A stretch of DNA of 12,509 nucleotides from positions 1 through 12,509 of the forward strand of contig CAIZMV010000108.1 of the NCBI GenBank assembly GCA_903934195.1, written 5' to 3'. Below the pieces are notes generated by a model, which saw only the letters and a program-made list of their open reading frames with translations, was not told the origin of the DNA and did not search any database. Position 1 is the stretch's first letter, and each line of letters starts with the position of its first letter. Below, one piece after another: positions 7,153 to 12,509 of the stretch. The translations under genes and the position numbers were made by a program. The stretch is from an uncultured Acidimicrobiaceae bacterium. GTDB lineage: Bacteria; Actinomycetota; Acidimicrobiia; Acidimicrobiales; Ilumatobacteraceae.

Positions 7153-8331
7153 CTACGTGGTGTAGTCGGCGTTGATACGAACGTATCCGTCTGTCAGGTC
7201 ACAGCCCCACACGGTGGCGGTAGCTGAACCAGTTTGTAGCGACACATGAATTGTTACGTCATCACCACGCATGTATTGGCTGAGTTGCTCAAGTCCTGAT
7301 TCATCGACACGAGTGGGGTACACCTCTTGTGTACCAAAACGGATTACTACTTTTTCCTGGTCAATGTCTGTGTATTGACTGCATTTGCCAACGGCCATTG
7401 CAACGCGACCCCAGTTTGGGTCCGCGCCATGCACGGCAGTTTTGACAAGTGGTGAGTTGACGATGGACTTGGCCACGGTCTTTGCTTGTTGAGCATCACG
7501 CGCATTGTCAACAGTGACTTCTATGAGGGTCTCGGCACCCTCACCATCGCGTGCAATTGCCTTAGTGAGATCAAGAAGAACAGTGTGCAGCGCTTCAGCA
7601 AGTGCAGCATCGTCAACGGTTCCTGCTGCACCGCTTGCCAGCACAATCGCTGTGTCGCTTGTGCTGGTATCGGTATCAACTGACACGCAGTTGAGTGTCT
7701 TGTTGATGACGCCACGAAAGATGTCATTCAACTTTTGTGGTTCAACTTTTGCATCGGTGAACACCATTGCAATAAGAGTTGCCATGTTTGGCTCGATCAT
7801 GCCGACGCCCTTGGCCACGCCAACAACGCGTGCGGTAGAGCCGGCGATGGTTGCAGACGAGATCTTGTGAACGGTGTCTGTAGTCATGATGCCGCGAGCT
7901 ACATCGTCTGCGTCGTTATGTGGCAATGGGAAAGGAAGTGATGAGATTCCGGCACGAATGTTGTCGATGGGGTAGAGACGCCCGATGACTCCAGTTGAAG
8001 CGATGAGCACTTGGTCGCTGGAAAGTCCGAGTGCAGACGCAACTGACGACGTGACTTCTTCTGCGTGGCGCATTCCTTCTTCACCGGTTGCCACGTTTGC
8101 GTTCTTTGAAATCACCACAACAGCTTGTGCGGACAGATTGGCCACGTTGCGGCGAGAGATAACCACGCTGGGGCCAGCGAACCTGCTCTGCGTGAATACT
8201 CCTGCGGCAGAACATGGGCTATCAGCCATGACGACCGTGAAGTCTTTCGTTGAATCCTTCACTCCGACATTGGTGACGAAGGAGGAAAAGCCGAGGGGGA
8301 GAGCAGTAGTCACGACAATTGTGTTTAGCAC
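7153..8331 (-). CDS. argJ: bifunctional glutamate N-acetyltransferase / amino-acid acetyltransferase ArgJ
   Basis: ArgJ transfers acetyl from N-acetylornithine to glutamate, completing the cyclic arginine pathway; some members also use acetyl-CoA. The 392-residue length is standard. Visible motifs are SPCSAAGVFTQSRFAGPSV (38-56), ASTGVIG (111-117), IMTTDT (148-153) and GVGMIEPNMATLIAMVFTDA (175-194). Thr185 is expected to be the autoproteolysis site and N-terminal nucleophile of the beta chain. HGADPNWGR lies in the C-terminal half. No other arg gene is in the window. The annotated GTG start (8331-8329) is at the very edge of a 20-bp palindrome and lacks an obvious ribosome-binding site. The in-frame GTG at 8313-8311, closer to the conserved LPLGF, is an alternative. 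A MOSC gene follows after 2 nt. Confidence 0.96.
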   Translation of the reverse strand: MLNTIVVTTALPLGFSSFVTNVGVKDSTKDFTVVMADSPCSAAGVFTQSRFAGPSVVISRRNVANLSAQAVVVISKNANVATGEEGMRHAEEVTSSVASALGLSSDQVLIASTGVIGRLYPIDNIRAGISSLPFPLPHNDADDVARGIMTTDTVHKISSATIAGSTARVVGVAKGVGMIEPNMATLIAMVFTDAKVEPQKLNDIFRGVINKTLNCVSVDTDTSTSDTAIVLASGAAGTVDDAALAEALHTVLLDLTKAIARDGEGAETLIEVTVDNARDAQQAKTVAKSIVNSPLVKTAVHGADPNWGRVAMAVGKCSQYTDIDQEKVVIRFGTQEVYPTRVDESGLEQLSQYMRGDDVTIHVSLQTGSATATVWGCDLTDGYVRINADYTT

Positions 8332-8350
8332 CCCGAAGGGCCCTTTGGGG
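8331..8350. repeat. 20-bp near-perfect palindrome between argJ and the hydantoinase gene
   Basis: CCCCGAAGGG (8331-8340) followed directly by CCCTTTGGGG (8341-8350) forms an inverted repeat with one mismatched pair (G-T, a wobble in RNA). It fills more than half of the 34-bp divergent interval, touches the argJ GTG start, and lies just upstream of the TAGATT box of the plus-strand gene. It could be an operator for a dimeric regulator or an RNA hairpin over the argJ start. The symmetry favours the former, but this is inference. Confidence 0.55.
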
Positions 8351-8353
8351 GTT

Positions 8354-8365
8354 TAGATTTGATTC
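8354..8365 (+). promoter_or_regulatory. probable leaderless -10 box before the hydantoinase gene
   Basis: TAGATT (8354-8359) ends 6 nt before the GTG at 8366, the same geometry as TAGCCT before the SDR gene at 4938. The only purine-rich stretch upstream, GGGGG at 8347-8351, is too far from the GTG for a normal ribosome-binding site. A leaderless transcript is therefore likely. Confidence 0.45.
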
Positions 8366-9775
8366 GTGCGCACAATCGTGGTCAACGGAACCGTTATCAA
8401 TGCTGAAGGACGGGTAGCTGCCGATGTGATCATCGAGGGAGAACGCATTGTTTCTGTAGTGCCACGCTCTGCAAGCGCCGTAGTGCCCGGCCCTGATGAC
8501 ACGGTGATTGATGCCGCCGGATGTTTCGTGATTCCAGGTGGAGTTGATGCCCACGTACACATGCAGCTTGATACGGGCACCCTGGTCTCGTCTGACTCTT
8601 TTGAATCAGGCACAATCGCTGCTGCTCATGGCGGTACCACCACAATTATTGACTTCTCTGAACAACGCCTTGGTGGCCAAGTGCTCACGGCATTTGAGAA
8701 ACGGTTCGCAGAAGCTGAATCGCAATGTGTGATCGACTGGGGTCTTCATCAAGTTCTCGGTGGGGTTGATGCCCAAGCTCTGATTGATACGCGATCACTT
8801 GTTGAACGTGAAGGTGTTGCCTCAATCAAGTTATTCATGGCGTACCCAGGGCGTTTGTATTCCGATGACGGACAAATACTGCGCGCGTTACAAATGTGCG
8901 CAGATACCGGAATGATGGCGATGGTTCATGCAGAAAATGGGTTAGCCATTGATGTGCTGATTGAACAAGCAGTTGCTGCTGGTAATACAGGTCCTGAATT
9001 TCACTCGCTGACTCGTCCGCCAGAACTTGAAGCAGAGGCAGTCCATCGCGCAGCGGTGTTGGCACGCGTTGCAGGTAATGCGCCTCTGTACATCGTGCAC
9101 TTATCTAGCTCGCACGCACTCCGTGAAGTGGTGGAAGCTCGCTCGCGCGGTACAAACATTTTCGCTGAGACATGCCCGCAGTATTTGCACTTGTCATTAG
9201 AAGAACACTTAGGACAAGGCTGGCCAAATGGAGCAGGCTTCATTTGTTCAACTCCATTGCGTTCACGTCATGACCATCATCAGGCAGACTTGTGGGAGGG
9301 CTTGCGTGTTGACCAACTTGCTGTTGTGAGCACCGACCATTGCCCGTTCTGTTTACGCGAACAAAAATTGGCAAACGGCGAGTCGTTCAATGTGGTGCCA
9401 AACGGTATTGGTGGCGTTGAGCATCGAATGGACTTGGTGTATCAAGGTGTTGTCGCAGGGCACATCAGCGAAGAGCGTTGGGTAGAAGTGTGTGCAACTG
9501 CACCTGCGCGATTATTTGGCCTCGGAGCGAAAGGTGTTCTTGCAGAGGGCTACGACGCCGACGTTGTTATCTATGACCCGAATGCAACGTCAGTTCTTAG
9601 CGCAAAAACTCACCAAATGAATCTGGACTATTCAGCGTATGAAGGGCTCAGCGTGCAGGGTGGTGTTCGCACAGTGCTGTCGCGCGGCGAAGTAATTGTT
9701 GACAAGGGCAATTTCCTTGGCCGTGTTGGTCGCGGAAAGTATTTACGACGCGACATATCGCGTCATATTCGCTAA
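8366..9775 (+). CDS. dihydropyrimidinase / D-hydantoinase-like cyclic amidohydrolase
   Basis: This 469-residue enzyme belongs to the dinuclear-metal amidohydrolase superfamily. It is predicted to open the ring of dihydrouracil, dihydrothymine or 5-substituted hydantoins to N-carbamoyl amino acids. Visible metal ligands are His63 and His65 (IPGGVDAHVHMQL), the probable carbamylated Lys155 (SIKLFMAYPG), His188 (VHAENG), His245 (YIVHLSSSH) and Asp324 (VSTDHCPF). Tyr160 and the VPNGIGG loop (344-350) match the substrate-binding tyrosine and loop of dihydropyrimidinases rather than dihydroorotases or allantoinases. The GTG start follows a TAGATT box by 6 nt. No beta-ureidopropionase, dihydropyrimidine dehydrogenase or transporter gene is adjacent, so the true substrate is open. 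The stop TAA overlaps the stop of the converging SRPBCC gene. Confidence 0.92.
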   Translation: MRTIVVNGTVINAEGRVAADVIIEGERIVSVVPRSASAVVPGPDDTVIDAAGCFVIPGGVDAHVHMQLDTGTLVSSDSFESGTIAAAHGGTTTIIDFSEQRLGGQVLTAFEKRFAEAESQCVIDWGLHQVLGGVDAQALIDTRSLVEREGVASIKLFMAYPGRLYSDDGQILRALQMCADTGMMAMVHAENGLAIDVLIEQAVAAGNTGPEFHSLTRPPELEAEAVHRAAVLARVAGNAPLYIVHLSSSHALREVVEARSRGTNIFAETCPQYLHLSLEEHLGQGWPNGAGFICSTPLRSRHDHHQADLWEGLRVDQLAVVSTDHCPFCLREQKLANGESFNVVPNGIGGVEHRMDLVYQGVVAGHISEERWVEVCATAPARLFGLGAKGVLAEGYDADVVIYDPNATSVLSAKTHQMNLDYSAYEGLSVQGGVRTVLSRGEVIVDKGNFLGRVGRGKYLRRDISRHIR

Positions 9776-9781
9776 GCGAAT
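9767..9781. repeat. inverted repeat over overlapping convergent stop codons
   Basis: ATTCGC (9767-9772), TAA, GCGAAT (9776-9781) is a perfect 6-bp inverted repeat centred on the hydantoinase TAA and overlapping the SRPBCC TAG. A second symmetric element, AAGCGA-A-TCGCTT (9774-9786), overlaps it. It may form a bidirectional transcript-end hairpin, but neither strand has a T-tract. Confidence 0.3.
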
Positions 9782-10212
9782 CGCTTCACCAAGTTTTCGA
9801 GAGTTTTCTCAATCGATTTGGCGTTGTCCTGTGGAGACTTACGCAGTTTCAGGATGAGCGGCGACTTTGACTTATTCCAGTCGAATTGTTCGGTGACTTT
9901 TGTACCGCCATCAACTGGTTCCAGGATGTAGCGCCAGATGTGTCCGCCGAAATGGCGCCATGCAATTGTCTTGCCCTCTTCAAACTCAACAATAGTGTTG
10001 GTGATTTTGTAGCGAACACCGATTTTCATCTGCATTCCGAATGTTGCATCGAGAGACAAACGCTCTGGCGCATCGATTTGTGCTGACTGGATGGAACCAG
10101 AACCATCAATTTCGCCGTGACGACGTGGATCTGCGAGTAAATCAAAAATCATTTGTGCCGGAGCAGGAACGATGGTGGAGCGAGAAACTACTTTTGCTGG
10201 GTCAGATGTCAT
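9772..10212 (-). CDS. SRPBCC-family protein (START/polyketide cyclase-like)
   Basis: From the start chosen here the product has 146 residues. It begins MTSDPAKVVSRSTIVPAPAQ and continues with MIFDLLADPRRHGEIDGSG, the typical opening of SRPBCC proteins (strand, then PAPAQMIFDLLADP helix). The middle has alternating strands (FGMQMKIGVRYKITNTIVEFEEGK) with KTIAWRHFGG, EPVDGGTKVTEQFDW, and a C-terminal helix ending LENLVKRFA. Members bind hydrophobic ligands in a deep cavity; the ligand cannot be told from the sequence. The ATG at 10212-10210 overlaps the stop of the FAD gene as ATGA, matching the next junction upstream in the operon, so I prefer it. An in-frame ATG at 10230 would add six residues. 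It is the last gene of the three-gene minus-strand operon. Confidence 0.87.
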   Translation of the reverse strand: MTSDPAKVVSRSTIVPAPAQMIFDLLADPRRHGEIDGSGSIQSAQIDAPERLSLDATFGMQMKIGVRYKITNTIVEFEEGKTIAWRHFGGHIWRYILEPVDGGTKVTEQFDWNKSKSPLILKLRKSPQDNAKSIEKTLENLVKRFA

Positions 10213-11465
10213 GACTGCAGTCTGACCCATTCAGACACCGCTTCGGCGCACCGTCTGCCAGAAAACATTGCGCCTTGAATTGAGCCCGTATCTCGGTGGT
10301 CGCCACAAACAAATAAACCCTCGCCCAACGACACCCGCTGGCGTGGGTTGAATGGCGGATCTTGGTTTGGTTGTCCGTGTGGAATGCGATACGTGCGTAA
10401 GTGGCGCCATGAATCGACTGTTGGGCCCCACCAACTGCGCAATTGGCGTCGCGCGGCAGCTTCTAGATCGCCTTCTGCAAGTCCGGGCAAGGCGGCGGCA
10501 ACAAGATGCTGGCCGTGTGGTGCGTAATACGGGCTGACATGCGACATCACTGCCACGTTGTACACGGGGCCTTTTCCTTCGCCGTCGAGAACGACATAGG
10601 CGCCGTCAATAGGTGCGGTGGGTGCTGCGAAATAGACACACCCAGCACTACGCGAACCGACTGCAGGAATGCCGAGCAATTGAGATGCAATTGGTCCTTC
10701 AGTTGCAACAACAACTGCTTTGGCTGCGATGGTGTGTCCGTTTGCGAGTGTTACTGACCCAGGTGTTGTTGATGCAACCGGAGTATTGAGAAAAAGAGGA
10801 GTTGTGTGCAGCGATGCCGCAAGTTGTTCTGTAATTTTCCCCATGCCGTGTGCTGGCACTACAGAATCACCTGTAGCAAGAGTGCGAAAAATGATGTCGA
10901 ACATGCGACGTGATGAACGCAACTGCGGGTCAAGTTGAATACCGCCGACGAGTGGTCGAAAGAACCTGTCAATCATCGTGGAAGAAAACCCAGCAGCACG
11001 TAAAGCGGTGATTGTGTCTACATCGTCTCCGCGAAGCAATGCTTGCGGGTCAGCTGATTTCACTTTGGCACGTAAAAGAGCAATGCGTGCTTTGTCCGCC
11101 CACGTACCTATTGGTGCAAACGTGGTCGACGCCAAAGTTTTTGGACGACGAAACGGATCACCAACGACTGTTCCTTTTCCTTCACGCCACACCAGTGCAC
11201 CAGGTTCAAATGCACGAAAGTCGAGTGCCGGAATATCGAGATGTCGGTGAATTTCTGGGTACGCCGTAAGCATGACTTGAAAACCACGATCAAGAATGAA
11301 GCCATCTACTTCATCACTGCGCACTCGACCACCGACGCCATCGGATGCTTCAAGTAATACAGCAGAAATTCCGTGTTGTTCAAGAACGCGCGCAGCAGTG
11401 AGACCGGCAAGGCCGGCACCAACGATGACAACGTCGGCAGAAGACGGAAGGGTTGCGTCGGTCAT
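10209..11465 (-). CDS. FAD-dependent oxidoreductase (amine oxidase / phytoene desaturase-like)
   Basis: This 418-residue flavoprotein has an N-terminal dinucleotide-binding motif VVIVGAGLAGLTAA (12-25), Glu39 for the adenosine ribose, and GVGGRVRSDE (43-52), as in monoamine oxidase, protoporphyrinogen oxidase and carotenoid desaturase relatives. GFILDRGFQVM (55-65) follows. The C-terminal FAD motif is LFVCGDHRDTGSIQGAMFSGRRCAE (384-408). The middle domain (about 75-290) would hold the substrate site but shows no diagnostic motif, so desaturase, oxidase and isomerase roles all remain possible. No transmembrane segment or signal peptide is evident. It is coupled by ATGA overlaps to both the TIGR01777 gene upstream (11462-11465) and the SRPBCC gene downstream, so the three products probably serve one process. 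Confidence 0.88.
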   Translation of the reverse strand: MTDATLPSSADVVIVGAGLAGLTAARVLEQHGISAVLLEASDGVGGRVRSDEVDGFILDRGFQVMLTAYPEIHRHLDIPALDFRAFEPGALVWREGKGTVVGDPFRRPKTLASTTFAPIGTWADKARIALLRAKVKSADPQALLRGDDVDTITALRAAGFSSTMIDRFFRPLVGGIQLDPQLRSSRRMFDIIFRTLATGDSVVPAHGMGKITEQLAASLHTTPLFLNTPVASTTPGSVTLANGHTIAAKAVVVATEGPIASQLLGIPAVGSRSAGCVYFAAPTAPIDGAYVVLDGEGKGPVYNVAVMSHVSPYYAPHGQHLVAAALPGLAEGDLEAAARRQLRSWWGPTVDSWRHLRTYRIPHGQPNQDPPFNPRQRVSLGEGLFVCGDHRDTGSIQGAMFSGRRCAEAVSEWVRLQS

Positions 11466-12358
11466 TTGTTCAGCAGTGCCCGCAATGCGACATCAAGTGT
11501 TGGATGCGCAAAGTGGAAACCATCTGCAACAAGTGCGTTCGGCACAACGCGTTGACCAGTGAACAACAATGCATCTGCAAGTTCGCCACCAAGTAGCAGT
11601 TTTGGTCCGAATGAAGGAATTGGAAGAATTGCTGGCCGCGACACCACGCTGGCAAGAACACGTGTGAATTCGGCATTCGTTACTGCGGTTGGTGCGGTGA
11701 GGTTTACAGCACCGGAGAGGTTTGATGTGAGCAGGTGAATGATTGCGTTGACCTCGTCAGTGATTGAGATCCAGCTCTGCCATTGTTTGCCGTTTCCAAA
11801 CTTGCCACCAAGTCCTAATTTGAACAAGGGGAGTTGCTTCTTTAGTGCGCCACCCTTTGGTGACAGCACAATGCCTGTGCGCAACAAAACAGTGCGAATG
11901 CCGGCAGCAGATGCAGAAGCTGATGCTGCTTCCCAATCACGACATACGTCTGCAAGAAATCCGGTTCCGATTGCAGCATCTTCGCCAAGTTCTGTGTCGT
12001 CACGTACGCCGTAGATTCCGATTGCAGATCCAGAAAGAAACACTGAGGGTTTTTTGTCAAGTGATGCCATGGTGTCTGCCAACAACGCGGTACCAAGTGT
12101 TCGGCTCTGCAGAATTTCCATCTTGTAGGAATCAGTCCAGCGCTTGTCGCCGATACCTGCGCCGGCCAAATGCACAACTGCATCTACGCCGTCAAAAGCA
12201 GAAGGAGACATTTCTCCGGTGGCTGGGTTCCACTGCACTTCGTCATTGCGACGTGGTTCGCGACGAACGGCCGCAACTGTGGTGTGGCCAGAAGCGTTGA
12301 GTTGTTTTGTCAGGGCTTGTCCGATGAGGCCAGAGGCGCCAGTGATGAGAATCTTCAT
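11462..12358 (-). CDS. TIGR01777-family NAD(P)-dependent epimerase/dehydratase-like protein
   Basis: The 298-residue protein is an extended SDR with the nucleotide motif GASGLIG (7-13), QWNPATGEM (42-50), VVHLAGAGIGDKRWTD (61-76), SGSAIGIYG (109-117), LRTGIVLSPKGGAL (159-172), WISITDEVNAIIHLL (196-210) and the C-terminal DUF1731-type end GFHFAHPTLDVALRALL (280-296). These match the TIGR01777 family (E. coli YfcH, human SDR39U1), whose reaction is unknown. In place of the classical YxxxK, the region after SGSAIGIYG lacks a clear Tyr-xxx-Lys, as is common in this family. It is the first gene of the minus-strand operon and couples to the FAD gene by an ATGA overlap. Its ATG lacks a visible Shine-Dalgarno. 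Confidence 0.93.
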   Translation of the reverse strand: MKILITGASGLIGQALTKQLNASGHTTVAAVRREPRRNDEVQWNPATGEMSPSAFDGVDAVVHLAGAGIGDKRWTDSYKMEILQSRTLGTALLADTMASLDKKPSVFLSGSAIGIYGVRDDTELGEDAAIGTGFLADVCRDWEAASASASAAGIRTVLLRTGIVLSPKGGALKKQLPLFKLGLGGKFGNGKQWQSWISITDEVNAIIHLLTSNLSGAVNLTAPTAVTNAEFTRVLASVVSRPAILPIPSFGPKLLLGGELADALLFTGQRVVPNALVADGFHFAHPTLDVALRALLNK

Positions 12359-12423
12359 ATGGTCTCAGTCAACCGTGAACCACCGCTGATTGTTCCCGAA
12401 TCTTGCGTAGCCTGAAGGTTCCT
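12359..12423. promoter_or_regulatory. divergent promoter region of the three-gene operon and the gene at 12424
   Basis: This 65-bp gap separates divergent starts. On the plus strand, TTGCGTAGCCTG (12403-12414) is identical to the element before the SDR gene at 4921-4932. TAGCCT (12408-12413) would be the -10 box, 10 nt before the ATG. GAAGG (12414-12418) lies 5 nt before the ATG and could also serve as a ribosome-binding site. On the minus strand a TTGACT lies close to the operon start, but it has no matching -10 box at a usable distance. Confidence 0.45.
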
Positions 12424-12509
12424 ATGAGCACCCGCAAACTCATCCTCTCCGCCATTGCCTGTGCATTGGTCATCATCTTGGCTGGAGGCGCAAAAATCTT
12501 CCAGATGTC
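12424..12509 (+). CDS. N-terminus of a membrane or secreted protein (partial)
   Basis: An ATG with GAAGG 5 nt upstream opens a frame that runs off the window after 28 codons. The product starts MSTRKLILSA and continues with a hydrophobic stretch of about 15 residues (CALVIILAGGA). This is a positively charged N-terminus followed by a hydrophobic core, as in a signal anchor or signal peptide. No family can be named from this fragment. Confidence 0.7.
   Translation, partial: MSTRKLILSAIACALVIILAGGAKIFQM

Noticed and set aside
7505..7870. 121-residue plus-strand Ser/Thr/Val-rich frame opposite argJ
   Set aside because: It is low-complexity antisense sequence to well-supported argJ, with no start signal or motif.
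10352..11250. Several plus-strand frames opposite the FAD oxidoreductase gene
   Set aside because: They are short, overlap one another and lack motifs, while the minus-strand frame has both FAD-binding ends intact.
11845..12300. 151-residue plus-strand open frame opposite the TIGR01777 gene
   Set aside because: It lies wholly antisense to a clearly recognised gene, is rich in Arg, Gln and Cys, and shows no family motif. It is a shadow frame.
1..12509. CRISPR arrays, tRNA or rRNA genes, insertion sequences, phage or toxin-antitoxin genes
   Set aside because: I looked for spaced direct repeats, cloverleaf-like segments, transposase or integrase motifs and small paired ORFs and saw none. Nearly all bases are accounted for by metabolic genes.

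Overview
The window is chromosomal, gene-dense bacterial DNA of moderate GC content (judged by eye). It most resembles a streamlined actinobacterium. The best clue is the single-chain actinobacterial-type pyruvate dehydrogenase E1 (AceE), whose blocks closely resemble the mycobacterial enzyme. A compact actinobacterial-type HhH-GPD repair protein, an HSD10-like dehydrogenase and apparently leaderless promoters agree with this. A freshwater or marine Acidimicrobiia lineage is a reasonable guess, but it is inference. No mobile elements, CRISPR arrays, tRNAs or rRNAs were seen.

Layout. Positions 1-57 may hold the tail of a plus-strand gene. Positions 59-4375 form a minus-strand run read aceE, then an HhH-GPD DNA-repair protein, then galE, with gaps of 17 and 10 nt. 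Divergent from aceE, the plus strand carries rnhA (4437-4883), an HSD10-like short-chain dehydrogenase (4938-5720), and a DUF3445 haem-demethylase-like gene (5717-6628) joined to it by a GTGA overlap. These meet a minus-strand pair, argJ then a MOSC-domain protein (8331 down to 6629), with no base between the converging stops. A 34-bp divergent interval with a 20-bp near-perfect palindrome separates argJ from a plus-strand dihydropyrimidinase/hydantoinase (8366-9775). Its stop overlaps the stop of a minus-strand three-gene operon: TIGR01777 epimerase, FAD amine-oxidase-like protein, SRPBCC protein (12358 down to 9772), coupled by ATGA overlaps. A plus-strand membrane or secreted protein starts at 12424 and runs off the end.

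Most genes are housekeeping or general metabolism: pyruvate oxidation, UDP-galactose/glucose interconversion, RNA-DNA hybrid removal, base excision repair, arginine biosynthesis, and acyl-CoA and pyrimidine/hydantoin catabolism. The parts worth a second look are the coupled SDR-DUF3445 pair with a terminator-like hairpin inside the second ORF, the palindrome between argJ and the hydantoinase, recurring TANNNT boxes 6-7 nt before start codons (with a 12-nt identical element at two genes), and the uncharacterised three-gene redox/ligand-binding operon. I did not find a clearly novel defence or mobile system.
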